Shown: positions 29,610 to 41,528, counted from the first letter of the stretch. The stretch is 64,000 bases of DNA from Nitrosomonadaceae bacterium (GCA_014190895.1 BJGV01000004.1:1-64000); one strand, 5' to 3'. The notes: a model not told the origin generated them from the letters alone. Translations and numbers: made by a program.

Positions 29610-29697
29610 GCTGTGTTTTACTTACTAAGATTAATATTAGTGCTGGTATTTATTACGCTGACTAAATTAAAAAAATTGATCAGTTGCGAATAAATTG

Positions 29698-30153
29698 CTA
29701 TAAAATTTCTAGGATGAATTTCCATTCAGTTGGATCTAACGGCGTGATAGATAAACGATTGCCTACTTGAAGAATGCGCATATTAATTAGATCCGGATAT
29801 CCACGCAGCTCTTTGATGCCGATCTCACGAGTTTTTTTAACAAACCTTACATCTACGTTAAACCAGCGTGGGTTTATCGTTGTAGCTTTTGGGTCAAAAT
29901 ATTTACTACTAGAATCGAATTGAGTGCTGTCAGGATATGCGAGCTTACATACTTCTACAATCCCAGCGATACCTGGTTTCTTGCAACTTGAATGATAAAA
30001 AAATATCTGATCGCCAACTCGCATTTGATCGCGCATAAAATTACGTGCCTGATAATTACGTATTCCGTACCATGCAATAGTCTGTTGTGACATCATTGCT
30101 AGACTGTCAATACTCACATCCGATGGCTCAGATTTTATCAACCAATAACGCAT
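29698..30153 (-). CDS. EVE domain protein
   Basis: 151-residue PUA-like EVE domain: RYWLIKSEPSDVSID at the start, WYGIRNYQARNFMRDQM, GDQIFFYHSSC and PRWFNVDVRFVKK are the hallmarks of this family, which includes thymocyte nuclear protein 1. EVE domains bind modified bases in DNA or RNA; the role of these stand-alone bacterial versions is unknown. No restriction genes are nearby. Confidence 0.9.
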   Translation of the reverse strand: MRYWLIKSEPSDVSIDSLAMMSQQTIAWYGIRNYQARNFMRDQMRVGDQIFFYHSSCKKPGIAGIVEVCKLAYPDSTQFDSSSKYFDPKATTINPRWFNVDVRFVKKTREIGIKELRGYPDLINMRILQVGNRLSITPLDPTEWKFILEIL

Positions 30154-30296
30154 ATCAGGTTCTTCTTACACAGAAAAATTAAATACATTTATTTGCTTAC
30201 AACACAAAAATTTATTGACCTCAATATTTCTTGAGCATTTCATATTACAAATAATATCGAAGAGAAGATATTGAGATCCCAATAATGTTAAGAAAC

Positions 30297-30698
30297 TCAT
30301 ATGCACTCACCTCTGGTATCTTGACTAAAAATATTAATCCATCTAGCGTCACGATGTTCCCAAATTGAGGTAATGTGGTAAAAACAATGGCTTCTATTGT
30401 GCTGATTACCAATGGGAATCATAATAGCTGAGTAAGTCAAACTCACAATCTTTTCACCAAGACAGAGCAACCGAGGATTTTTTATCTGGTACTCAGAAAT
30501 TATAGGGCCATTCAAAAGTTTACTAACATGCTCCTCTTTGGTGCTGAAACCAGTTTCATAAACACCTAAAAAATCATCCGAGAGGAGACGTGCATCGGCT
30601 TCACTATCACCATTCTTTAAAGCTTCCCAGACTTCTCGCTCTAACTCAACAAAAAAATTTAAGTTATTCTTTAAATCAGTGCTTACGATATTTAACAT
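30297..30698 (-). CDS. NTF2-like (DUF4440 type) protein
   Basis: 133 residues with a cone-shaped NTF2/SnoaL-like fold predicted from the order helix (ELEREVWEALKNGD), DARLLSDDFLGVYETG, and the final strand pair (HITSIWEHRDARWINIFSQ). The catalytic activity, if any, is unknown. It lies alone between the EVE gene and zapA. Confidence 0.7.
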   Translation of the reverse strand: MLNIVSTDLKNNLNFFVELEREVWEALKNGDSEADARLLSDDFLGVYETGFSTKEEHVSKLLNGPIISEYQIKNPRLLCLGEKIVSLTYSAIMIPIGNQHNRSHCFYHITSIWEHRDARWINIFSQDTRGECI

Positions 30699-30831
30699 TT
30701 ATCGGCAGACCTTCAGAAAGTAAACCAGCAAATGACATCATTTTTTAATACCCCTTGCGGCATAATATATTTCTAAAGCGGTTAATTTATTAATTATATA
30801 TGCGATTTTTACACCACAGATCGACTAGGCT

Positions 30832-31140
30832 TTAGAATAACTTTTCCTGTTCCGGTATTACTGCATCAAGTGTCGCTTGCATACGATTAATCCGGTGCTT
30901 AAATTCTCTAATATCAATCCCTCCCCTAACTTTCACGGCCAGAAGTTCCTGAGTGATATTTAGCGCCGCTACAATAGCAATGCGCTCAAGACCCATAACT
31001 TTTCCATTATTCTTAATTTCACACATTTTCTGATCGAGATAAGCTGCAGACTGCAATAATTCTTCGCGTTCTTCTGGGGAACAAGTGAAATGAAATTCAC
31101 GGCCCATAATCGCAATGTCTACAGTTTTGCTAATGCTCAT
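30832..31140 (-). CDS. zapA: Cell division protein ZapA
   Basis: 102-residue FtsZ-ring stabiliser: a globular start (VDIAIMGREFHFTCSPEEREELL), then a coiled coil. The conserved AALNITQELL segment lies near residue 62. It overlaps the upstream coiled-coil gene by 4 bp. The downstream 133 bp (30699-30831), a possible place for 6S RNA, does not look like 6S RNA. Confidence 0.92.
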   Translation of the reverse strand: MSISKTVDIAIMGREFHFTCSPEEREELLQSAAYLDQKMCEIKNNGKVMGLERIAIVAALNITQELLAVKVRGGIDIREFKHRINRMQATLDAVIPEQEKLF

Positions 31141-31337
31141 GTTTCATTCCTTGGAATTTCTGTCAGGAGGATTTCTAAACGATTAATGGCAGCATCCATT
31201 TTTCCTGATAAACGTGTATTTTCGCTAATGACAACGGCCAATTGTTGACGCAGTTGAATATTTTCAGATTGCTGGCATTGACACAATTTTACAAATTGAG
31301 TAATTTTTTCTTCTAAAGATTTCAGTTCTGTCTCCAT
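31137..31337 (-). CDS. TIGR02449-type coiled-coil protein (ZapB-like)
   Basis: 66 residues, almost entirely one heptad-like coiled coil (LKSLEEKITQFVKLCQCQ, QLRQQLAVVISENTRLSGKM). The family is found upstream of zapA in beta- and gammaproteobacteria and resembles ZapB in size and fold. A function with ZapA at the division ring is inferred from coupling and structure only. Confidence 0.8.
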   Translation of the reverse strand: METELKSLEEKITQFVKLCQCQQSENIQLRQQLAVVISENTRLSGKMDAAINRLEILLTEIPRNET

Positions 31338-31425
31338 CGATTCACTATAATTTGAAAATCCCTATTAGGTCAACTGATAATAAAATATCCTTGCTATATA
31401 CGATGAATTTGGATATTCTCCTATC

Positions 31426-31602
31426 GTATTTGAGGTGCTGTGATTGCTTGTTGCAATCAAGTTAAACGGGAACTAGGTGTATATACCTAGGCTGCCCCCG
31501 CAACGGTGAGTAAGTGTGGACATGTCTGTTTGTACCACTGTGAATTCTCCAATTCATGGGAAGGTGGTATGTCAAATCTTACGAGCCCGGATACCGGCCT
31601 TA
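31426..31602 (+). promoter_or_regulatory. Cobalamin (B12) riboswitch
   Basis: Clear adenosylcobalamin-class aptamer upstream of btuB: GAGGTGCTG (31432-31440), TTAAACGGGAACTAGGTG, the core GCTGCCCCCGCAACGGTGAG, the CCACTG...GGGAAGG arms, and the 3' GAGCCCGGATACCGG box. P1 can form between TTGAGG (31430-31435) and CCTTAA (31598-31603). CCGGCCT at the aptamer's 3' end (31594-31600) can instead pair with AGGCCGG (31633-31639), which may be the switching element. High B12 is expected to repress the receptor. Confidence 0.9.
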
Positions 31603-31743
31603 AATCTAGACGGAAATATCACGTGGGGTGATAGGCCGGATGATGATTTATGGACGCAATATATCCAATTTCTCTCTAAGCTTTTCCCTTGATAATTCCA
31701 TTATATCGATAAGTAGCAACACATCACCTCAAGAAAAATTTAA

Positions 31744-33813
31744 ATGCAGTCTTTTCGTCAGATTGTCTGCTCGCTTCTGATTATTTTTTTCACCCCCATC
31801 TACTTATGGGCAGATGATTCTTCTAATAATCAACTTAGCGAAGTTACTGTTACTGCAACGCGTTTTGAGCGACGCATCCAAACGCTCCCGATGAGCATCT
31901 CTGTCATTAACAGTCAGCATATAAAAGATAGTGCTGCGACAACTCTACCAGAACTTTTACAACAACTAGCTGGAGTGCATACCCGTAATATAGATGGTAG
32001 CCCAGACTCACAAATAGATTTGCGTGGATTTGGTATGACTGGCAATCAAAATACATTAGTACTACTTGATGGTCAGCGTATAAATGAAATGGAGATGGTT
32101 GGTATTCGTTGGTCAACTATTCCGCTAAGTTCAATTAAACGCATTGAGGTGCTACGTGGAGAAGGTGCGGTAACTTATGGTAGTGGTGCAACGGGGGGTG
32201 TAATTAATATTATCACGCATGCTGCCGTCCCTAATAAGGTGTCTAGTAATGCTGGGTTCTCTTATGGAAGCTATAGAGGGACTGAATTTAACGGCGCACT
32301 AAATGCTGCTGGTGAGAATTTTGGATTGGCATTAATTGCCAGCACACTTGAAACGGATAATTACCGAGTTCACAATGCATTAAATCAAAGAAATCTACAA
32401 GGTGATCTGCGCTATAAGTTTTCTAATGGTAGTGCAATGTTAAAATTTGGTTTAGATGATCAGACATTAGAGTTACCAAGTAATCGAACCGCAACACAGC
32501 TAATAAATGATCGCAGAGGGAGTTCAACACCGCGAGATTTCAGTACACGAGAAGGGGCTTATGTCACTCTCAGAGGGGAGTATAGTAATAATTTTGCAGA
32601 CTTTGCTGCTGATTTATCTTTTCGTAAAAATCATCGTACGGCACTTTTTGATGACTATTCTATAGATTACTATGACGCAAAATCATTCATCAACACATCT
32701 TCTGACACGTGGCTATTTAATCCTCGTATTAAATTTCCACTCAAAATTCTGAACGTAGATCATGAACTAGTATTAGGGGCTAATCTTGAATGGTGGAACT
32801 ATCATTCAAAACGCTTTACTGGATCGGAAACAATTCCGGGAGCAGAGTCTGCCGATACTCTGCAAGCTAATATATTATCAGGACAACAAAATCAAGCACT
32901 TTACTTACAACACACTGTCACCCTGCCTTCAAATACGATTATTACCTCAGGAGGTCGAATACAGTCAGCACAAAGCAAAGCTGATGATCACTCTAATTCG
33001 GAAACTTATGCCAGAGATCGACAAAAACGCACCTTGTATGCTTATGACGCAGGAGTGCGTCAGCCTTTTGGATCCAATCTCTCACTATATAGCAGGTATG
33101 CTCATAGTTTTAGGTTGGCTACAGTGGATGAAATTTATAATCAATACGGTGGCCAGGGATATGATTCTATAATTCAATTGCTTGAACCACAGACTGCTGA
33201 TACAGGGGAGCTTGGAATAGAGTATAGAAAGAATACGTTGCGCGTGCGAACATCATTCTATCGAACTAGCCTTAACAATGAAATTAGTTATATGAACATT
33301 AATCAAGGGGCTGGGTTTTTCTCTGCCAACACGAATCTTCCTCCCACTCGACGTCAAGGCGTTGAATTTGAGAGCTCTTGGTCACCTATCGAAAAACTTG
33401 ATCTATTTAGTAACTATACTTATACCGACGCACGTTTTCGCGAAGGACTCTTCGGTGGCGTGGATGTTTCTAATAAAATAATCCCAATGGTGCCACAACA
33501 CAAAATTTCGGCGGGTGGTGTATTTCGATTGACAACAAAAACACGTTTCTCAGTAGCCATGAATTACGTAGGGAAGCAAATATACGATAATGATCAGGCA
33601 AATAGCTTCTCTCGCCGTATGCCAGATTACACCACGGTGGATCTTAAACTTGCTCACCAGATCACCAATCTGACACTAAGTTTCTCGGCAAACAATCTAT
33701 TCGATGAAAAATATTATTCGTATGGAATCCGTAATGGCTCAGGAACATCATTTTCTGCGCTACCGGCACGCGGACGCAATTTTTGGTTCACTATCAAATA
33801 TCAACTCAATTAA
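31744..33813 (+). CDS. btuB: TonB-dependent receptor, BtuB type (vitamin B12)
   Basis: 689-residue outer-membrane receptor. Signal peptide (about 1-23, ending YLWA), TonB box SEVTVTATR (about 32-40), plug domain with LRGFGMTGNQNTLVLLDGQR and GSGATGGVINIIT, then a 22-strand barrel ending in YQLN. The riboswitch immediately upstream makes cobalamin the likely substrate. Cobinamide or another corrinoid is the alternative. No btuCDF transporter or cobalamin genes are in the window. Confidence 0.92.
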   Translation: MQSFRQIVCSLLIIFFTPIYLWADDSSNNQLSEVTVTATRFERRIQTLPMSISVINSQHIKDSAATTLPELLQQLAGVHTRNIDGSPDSQIDLRGFGMTGNQNTLVLLDGQRINEMEMVGIRWSTIPLSSIKRIEVLRGEGAVTYGSGATGGVINIITHAAVPNKVSSNAGFSYGSYRGTEFNGALNAAGENFGLALIASTLETDNYRVHNALNQRNLQGDLRYKFSNGSAMLKFGLDDQTLELPSNRTATQLINDRRGSSTPRDFSTREGAYVTLRGEYSNNFADFAADLSFRKNHRTALFDDYSIDYYDAKSFINTSSDTWLFNPRIKFPLKILNVDHELVLGANLEWWNYHSKRFTGSETIPGAESADTLQANILSGQQNQALYLQHTVTLPSNTIITSGGRIQSAQSKADDHSNSETYARDRQKRTLYAYDAGVRQPFGSNLSLYSRYAHSFRLATVDEIYNQYGGQGYDSIIQLLEPQTADTGELGIEYRKNTLRVRTSFYRTSLNNEISYMNINQGAGFFSANTNLPPTRRQGVEFESSWSPIEKLDLFSNYTYTDARFREGLFGGVDVSNKIIPMVPQHKISAGGVFRLTTKTRFSVAMNYVGKQIYDNDQANSFSRRMPDYTTVDLKLAHQITNLTLSFSANNLFDEKYYSYGIRNGSGTSFSALPARGRNFWFTIKYQLN

Positions 33814-33938
33814 GGTTATGTAGCAATTTTGACAGTCATTTGTCTGCTTTAAGAAAATAAAAAATTAACATTATTCCGTCAAAATTATTTATGGCATTAC
33901 TTTTTCTTGTTCTCTTCAAACTCTGATATTGTATATTC

Positions 33939-35693
33939 ATGTCAAATATGCGTGCTCCAGATAGCTATTGTTCCTTGTTAGCTCTACTAAACTACACCAA
34001 GCCTTATTGGAAAGTTTTGACCCTAACACTATTAAGTATGACGTTAATGGCAATCACTGAATTAATGTTACCAGTGCTACTAAAAATAATATTTGATGAC
34101 ATTTTTATTCTTAATAACTACGCTTTAATACAATTAATTCCATTAGTTATTCTTACACTATTTGCAGTGCATAGCACAGCAAATTATGTTGGCAATTATA
34201 CAACGTACTGGGTAGGGAATAAATTACTCATTAACCTGTACATCAGAGCATTTGAGAAACCATTAACTCTATCTACATACTATTCTACTGACATAATTAA
34301 TAATCAACTGATTCAAAAATTTACCACTGAAGTGGCTGAGATTAATAAAACTATAGTCGGCGTAATCACAATATTAATTAAAGATACTCTCACTATTATT
34401 GGACTTCTGTTATGGATACTCTATCTGAACTCAGATTTAGCACTCCTAACTTTACTAATATTGCCAGTGATCATTCTGGCAACACAACTTATCAATAAGA
34501 GACTGTGCATAATTGAGAAGCAGAAACGGGAAACAATTGATGAAAATACCCAAGCGCTGCAAAAATCAATTGAGAATTATAGAATGACCGTACTATATGG
34601 TGGACAGCAGCACGAAATCCTGCATTTTAAGAGTGGCGCCAATCAGCTCTATCGTTTAATTATTAAGCAATTTAGTACCAGAGCCTTGGGCACGCTATTC
34701 GCACAAGTAATTCTTGCTACTATACTAACAATTACGGCTTATCTTACTATTCAACATGCCCCCGTTAGCGGAAATACAGCAAGCAATCTCATTTCTTTTA
34801 TCGTGGCTGCATTAATTCTAATTAAATCATCAAGGCGTTACGCTAATGTAGATCAGTTACTGCAATACTTAATAATTACTACCCAAAGTATATTTCTATT
34901 ATTAAATCGGAGAAAAATACCGGACACAGGACATATTGTAATAGGTCGCACTTACGGAGATTTACAATTTGAACAAGTCAATTTCCATCATGCTTCAGAG
35001 ACAAAAGTTACGTTAGATAATATAACACTGACTATAAAATCTGGCGAAACAGTGGCGATAGTTGGAACTTATGACCTCAGCAAGATCGCATTAGTTAATA
35101 TGGTAGGACGCTTCTGCTGTCCTAGTGCCGGCAGAATTTTACTTGATGGTCAGGATTTGGCAAACATAGAATTAACAAGCTTGCACGCCAATATCAGTCT
35201 GGTATCACAAGAGTTTATGCTGCTCAATGACACGATTGCTGCCAATATTGCTTATGGCGCAATGAATACGGCTGTTGAAGCAAAAATAGTGACCGCAGCA
35301 CATGCCGCTAATGCAATGGAGTTTATTCGGAAGTTACCCCAAGGTTTGCAAACACTGGTTGGCAGATATGGTATAGAGCTTACAGAGGGACAGAAAGAAC
35401 GTATTGCTTTTGCCCGCGCTCTGCTTAAAAATTCTCCCATTTTGATTCTGGATGAAGCAATCTTAACAATGGATTTAGATTCTGAATATCATGTGCAGGT
35501 AGCCTTAAATACATTAATAAGAGACCGTACTACTCTTATCATTGCCCGCCGTTTATCTACTTTAAAAAAAGCTAGCCGTATTATTGTACTGGAGAACGGT
35601 AGAATCGTCGAGATCGGTTGTCACCAAGAACTACTTGCACAGAAGGGATTTTACACTCAACTCTATCAATCTAGCTTACAACTACCTAAATAA
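33939..35693 (+). CDS. MsbA-like ABC protein with a degenerate nucleotide-binding site
   Basis: 584 residues: six-segment exporter transmembrane domain (about 20-310), then an ABC domain (about 340-580). The domain is full-length but its ATP motifs are altered: Walker A is GTYDLSKIA (376-384) instead of GxxGxGK[ST]T, the signature is LTEGQ (481-485), DEATSALD has become DEAILTMD, and the switch histidine is R537. The Q-loop Q424 and Walker B DE (505-506) remain. The reading frame is long and intact, so it is either a nearly inactive transporter or a repurposed one. It lies 125 bp after btuB. Family by size and domain order: MsbA/lipid exporter type. Confidence 0.82.
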   Translation: MSNMRAPDSYCSLLALLNYTKPYWKVLTLTLLSMTLMAITELMLPVLLKIIFDDIFILNNYALIQLIPLVILTLFAVHSTANYVGNYTTYWVGNKLLINLYIRAFEKPLTLSTYYSTDIINNQLIQKFTTEVAEINKTIVGVITILIKDTLTIIGLLLWILYLNSDLALLTLLILPVIILATQLINKRLCIIEKQKRETIDENTQALQKSIENYRMTVLYGGQQHEILHFKSGANQLYRLIIKQFSTRALGTLFAQVILATILTITAYLTIQHAPVSGNTASNLISFIVAALILIKSSRRYANVDQLLQYLIITTQSIFLLLNRRKIPDTGHIVIGRTYGDLQFEQVNFHHASETKVTLDNITLTIKSGETVAIVGTYDLSKIALVNMVGRFCCPSAGRILLDGQDLANIELTSLHANISLVSQEFMLLNDTIAANIAYGAMNTAVEAKIVTAAHAANAMEFIRKLPQGLQTLVGRYGIELTEGQKERIAFARALLKNSPILILDEAILTMDLDSEYHVQVALNTLIRDRTTLIIARRLSTLKKASRIIVLENGRIVEIGCHQELLAQKGFYTQLYQSSLQLPK

Positions 35694-35731
35694 ACCACGT
35701 AATATAATATTACAATTTGAATATTTTTACA

Positions 35732-37093
35732 TTACTGTAACGTCTCATTTAATTGTTTGATGACTTCCTCATCTAATTCCCCTGCCTCTGCTTGTAGTCT
35801 GAGCCTTGCCATCAGGAAACTATAACGTGCCTGAGCAAGGTCTCGTCGCGCAGAATAAAGAAGCTGTTGGGCGTTTAACACGTCTACTTCAGTTCTAATA
35901 CCTATCTCCTGACCAAGTTTAGTTGATTCTACCTGACGTTGACTAGACAATAATGCCTGTTTTAAAGCCTTTACTTGAGCCATGCCGTTGGTCACATTAA
36001 GATACTGCTGAGTTACTTGAAGCACGCTATTGCGCTTAACAGTATTCATATCCTGAAATACTTTCTCTTGATTAGCTAATGCCTCTCGTACTCGTGACTG
36101 CACAGAAAAACCAGCAAATAACGGGATATTTAGCTGAAGACCTATTTCCTTTGAAGTAAGATCAATCCCTCTTCCAGTAATAGCTGCCCCCACGTTTTTC
36201 TGGTTGCTATACAATGCAACCAAATCAAGTGTCGGATAATGTCCTGCCTTAGCTCTCTCTACCTCCTGTTTCGCAATGTTGTATATTGCCTGTTGAACCT
36301 TTACAGTTAAGCTATTCTGTTCCGCTACTGTGAGCCAATCATCCATGCTGGTATACTTTAGAGTAAGTGCATCGGAAATAATTTCATTTTCACGTGCCAG
36401 ATTATCTGGAAAATATCCTATGATTTGCTGCAAAGTGCGCTTACGAATCTCTAACATATTCTCAGCAGCAATTTCCTGAGAGGTTGTTAAATCGAAACGA
36501 GCTTGGGCCTCTGTGGCATCAATAATAGTCGAAGTGCCTACTTCAAAATTACGCTTAGCCTGTTTTAACTGTTCACCAATAGCTTTCTTCTGTGTTGTTG
36601 CAACTTCCGCATTGACTTGAGCAGCTAATACGTCAAAATATGCCTGCGCCACACGTAAAATTAGATCTTGGGAAGCGATAATAAATTGTGCATCTGCTTG
36701 CATAACCTGAATTTTAGATTGCTCATAAATAACAAGGCTTTCCTTACGAAAGATTGGTTGAGTCGCCACTATATTTAAACTAGCATTATCAATTGCGTTT
36801 TCTGCAGACACGCTTGTATTAATGTATTGTCTCCGACGCAATCCAGATAACGTGAAGGTAGGAAGTAAAGTTGACAGACCTTGGGGTATCTTTTCCTGCG
36901 CTGCTTCATTAGCAAAACGAGCAGCAGCGTACTGTGCGTCATGTTCCAGTGCAGCACTGTAAACGGTCATTAAGTCGGCAGCATGCGATGGAGAGTGCGC
37001 AATTATTACAGCAATTAGAACCGTATAAATATATTGAAAAATGCCCCCTCTAACTCTAAATTGCTCTGCTCTATTCATAAGATAAGACATCAT
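35732..37093 (-). CDS. TolC family outer-membrane efflux protein
   Basis: 453 residues with an N-terminal signal segment (about 18-38, ending SHAAD) and the long alpha-helical TolC repeat: AADLMTVYSAALEHDAQYAAA and a second-half LTVAEQNSLTVKVQQAIYN. Forms trimeric exit ducts for type I secretion or RND pumps; its partner is unknown. It follows pcm after 63 bp, a common betaproteobacterial neighbourhood. Confidence 0.92.
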   Translation of the reverse strand: MMSYLMNRAEQFRVRGGIFQYIYTVLIAVIIAHSPSHAADLMTVYSAALEHDAQYAAARFANEAAQEKIPQGLSTLLPTFTLSGLRRRQYINTSVSAENAIDNASLNIVATQPIFRKESLVIYEQSKIQVMQADAQFIIASQDLILRVAQAYFDVLAAQVNAEVATTQKKAIGEQLKQAKRNFEVGTSTIIDATEAQARFDLTTSQEIAAENMLEIRKRTLQQIIGYFPDNLARENEIISDALTLKYTSMDDWLTVAEQNSLTVKVQQAIYNIAKQEVERAKAGHYPTLDLVALYSNQKNVGAAITGRGIDLTSKEIGLQLNIPLFAGFSVQSRVREALANQEKVFQDMNTVKRNSVLQVTQQYLNVTNGMAQVKALKQALLSSQRQVESTKLGQEIGIRTEVDVLNAQQLLYSARRDLAQARYSFLMARLRLQAEAGELDEEVIKQLNETLQ

Positions 37094-37156
37094 CTAATTG
37101 AAAAAGATATTGAATAAATAGATCTTTTAATTATGTTATTCATAGAAATAGGAAAG

Positions 37157-37810
37157 TTAAAAAACAAATCTCTCTGGCTGTTGTACATTTTTAAGTGGGG
37201 GAATGCAGGTCTCAAATAATTCGACTCTGTTATATGTGTTCATTGTCAAACGAGTAACGAGCAAAGCTTCCATCATTGGTAAATCACCTACTACCGCAAA
37301 TAGACGTCCGCCCACTGTCAAACTCTCCTGAAATACTATGGGCAAGGATGGTGTCGAGCCAGTCAACACAATCACATCATAAGGACCATATTCAGGCCAA
37401 CCATTAGATGCATCGCCCTGTTCTAAAATCACATTGGTAACATTGGCAATCTGGAGATTTTTATCTGCCAAAATTCTTAGTTCTGGTATGATTTCTACGC
37501 TATAAACATAATTACCTTGTCTAGCCAATAATGCGGTCAAATAACCGCTGCCGCTACCAATCTCTAGAATCCTATCAGTTCTTTTCACCTGCAATTCTTG
37601 TAAAATGCGAGCTTCCATTTTAGGGGTCAGCATTACCTCCCCATGTCCTAATGGAATTTCCATGTCTACAAATGCTAAGGAGCGATGTGCCGTATGGACA
37701 AAATTCTCACGTCGTAACTCAAACAATAATTTAAGAACTTCTGGGTCCAACACGTTCCAAGGTCGTATTTGTTGTTCTATCATATTAAATCGAATTTTTT
37801 CAAGATCCAT
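37157..37810 (-). CDS. pcm: Protein-L-isoaspartate O-methyltransferase-like protein
   Basis: 217 residues from the ATG at 37810; an upstream TTG at 37846 is less likely. SAM-binding motif EIGSGSGYLTALLAR (about 82-96) and the preceding PKMEARILQELQV are typical, while the first motif reads NMIEQQIRPWNVLDPEVL, as in the short betaproteobacterial Pcm-like proteins. Methyl transfer to isoaspartyl residues is the family activity; this subgroup may act on something else. Divergent from thiC. Confidence 0.82.
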   Translation of the reverse strand: MDLEKIRFNMIEQQIRPWNVLDPEVLKLLFELRRENFVHTAHRSLAFVDMEIPLGHGEVMLTPKMEARILQELQVKRTDRILEIGSGSGYLTALLARQGNYVYSVEIIPELRILADKNLQIANVTNVILEQGDASNGWPEYGPYDVIVLTGSTPSLPIVFQESLTVGGRLFAVVGDLPMMEALLVTRLTMNTYNRVELFETCIPPLKNVQQPERFVF

Positions 37811-37877
37811 TTTTAATCCAAAGTAATTTTTACTACATGCTTGCAATTATTTCACATTTCCATTAGCTTCACAGCAT

Positions 37878-39905
<2,028 letters not shown>

Positions 39906-40035
39906 TTAATTCCATCTAAATTTTTCTTTACTCTTCATCAAGACAAACCGAAAAATTCTAGATAGTATGTAGTTGCGCATATTCATGGGTATACAATCAA
40001 TTAAATTACGACTCAAATCTTCGAGATAATCAGGC

Positions 40036-40863
40036 ATGGACTGGCTTCTGCTCATCAAAGCATTAATCCTTGGTATCGTTGAAGGTCTAACTGAATTCTT
40101 ACCAGTCTCCTCTACTGGACACCTTATATTAATTGGTGACTTACTCGATTTCAATGATGAGAGGGGCAAGGTATTTACAATCGTTATTCAGTTGGGTGCG
40201 ATACTGGCAGTTTGTTGGGAATATAGAGTGAAAATTAGTACAGTACTCAGAGGAATTGGCTCGCAAGAGGATGCTAACCGCTTTGGGTTAAATCTTATTA
40301 TTGCATTTCTACCTGCCGCAATTCTGGGGTTCTTATTTATTGGGGGTATTAAGCAATATCTATTTCAACCGACGCCAGTAGCACTTGCGTTTATTTTCGG
40401 GGGGATATTAATTTTATGGATTGAGCGCAAAAAACATTCAGTCACAGTTGAGCAGGTAGAGGATATGAACTGGAAGCATGCTCTCAAGATAGGATGCATA
40501 CAGTGCCTCGCACTAATACCAGGAACTTCACGTTCTGGCGCTACTATTATTGGTGGATTATTCCTTGGTTTATCACGCAAGACCGCCACCGAATTCTCTT
40601 TCTTCTTAGCAATTCCTATCATGTTTGCTGCTACTTTTTATGATATCTATAAACATCATGATATTTTGTATATTGACAACATTGGTATTTTTTTGGTTGG
40701 TCTTGTCGCCGCATTTATCAGTTCATTACTAGCAGTACGAGGACTATTACATTTCATTAGTCATCATAACTTTACAATATTTGCCTGGTATCGTATTTTT
40801 TTTGGGATGGTGATATTAGCAACGGCTTATTTTAAAATAATAAAATGGTCAATAGCTTCATAG
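40036..40863 (+). CDS. uppP: Undecaprenyl-diphosphate phosphatase UppP/BacA
   Basis: 275-residue polytopic inner-membrane enzyme recycling undecaprenyl pyrophosphate for cell-wall synthesis. The catalytic motifs are EGLTEFLPVSSTGHLIL (about 16-32) and PGTSRSGATIIGGLFLG (about 163-179). The ribosome binding site is weak. It shares the intergenic stretch 39906-40035 with nothing recognisable. Confidence 0.94.
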   Translation: MDWLLLIKALILGIVEGLTEFLPVSSTGHLILIGDLLDFNDERGKVFTIVIQLGAILAVCWEYRVKISTVLRGIGSQEDANRFGLNLIIAFLPAAILGFLFIGGIKQYLFQPTPVALAFIFGGILILWIERKKHSVTVEQVEDMNWKHALKIGCIQCLALIPGTSRSGATIIGGLFLGLSRKTATEFSFFLAIPIMFAATFYDIYKHHDILYIDNIGIFLVGLVAAFISSLLAVRGLLHFISHHNFTIFAWYRIFFGMVILATAYFKIIKWSIAS

Positions 40864-40879
40864 GAGTGTTAGATGTAAT

Positions 40880-41332
40880 CTACTTCTGTATCCACGGCAA
40901 ACCTGCTGCTTTCCATCCTTCTTTAGTACCACGATGACCCTTTGCATCTCTGTCTCCCTCAAAACCCTCAAGGATGTTATAACAATTTGAATAGCCTAAC
41001 TCAGAAATAGCTATAGCAGCTTGATGAGAACGGCCGCCAGTACGGCAAATAAACATCACAAATGCTTCTTTATCTATTTGACCTGAGAAATAAGTTTGAA
41101 AATTAGAGTTAGCCTGCATACCAGGATATGATTGCCATTCAATCTCAATTGCACCCGGTATTCTCCCTACCCAATCCCACTCTGCCTTTGAACGCACATC
41201 TACTAATTTTGCACTGGGTGTTGCTTGCAACAAAGTCAATGCCTCTATAGGTAACAGTGCACCTTTATACGATAAGTCCATTTCCTTTGCGCGCTGTTGC
41301 GCCCTTTCAAGTATTACAGAGATTGTTTCCAT
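40880..41332 (-). CDS. Rhodanese-like domain protein
   Basis: 150 residues from the ATG at 41332, chosen because AGGAGA lies 4 nt upstream; an earlier in-frame start exists at 41353. One rhodanese domain with VDVRSKAEWDWVGRIPGA and the active-site loop FICRTGGRSHQAA, whose cysteine is conserved. Sulfurtransferase activity is plausible; the substrate is unknown. Converges with uppP and is divergent from glnA. Confidence 0.87.
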   Translation of the reverse strand: METISVILERAQQRAKEMDLSYKGALLPIEALTLLQATPSAKLVDVRSKAEWDWVGRIPGAIEIEWQSYPGMQANSNFQTYFSGQIDKEAFVMFICRTGGRSHQAAIAISELGYSNCYNILEGFEGDRDAKGHRGTKEGWKAAGLPWIQK

Positions 41333-41528
41333 ATTTCTCCTAGTAGATAGCAATCTAAAAATATCATGTTATTCCATTTTCATGCTCAATGCTCAACAAA
41401 ACTTAATGCGAATTATCACTACTTTTACAACTACTCTCTCACTAGACCCATGTCTTAATTCCTAAGATATAAGAAAACCTTGTGGCATAATTCTTTATTT
41501 ACTCAGATAATGAGATTATTCCTACTAA

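Noticed and set aside
30699..30831. Possible 6S RNA downstream of zapA
   Set aside because: The space is shorter than 6S RNA and cannot be folded into the long, bulged rod with the conserved central loop.
32786..33172. 128-codon plus-strand frame inside btuB
   Set aside because: Alternate-frame shadow of the receptor barrel, with no motif or ribosome binding site.
41503..41521. Fur-box-like GATAATGAGATTATTCC before glnA
   Set aside because: Too many mismatches in the second half-site, and glnA is not an iron gene.
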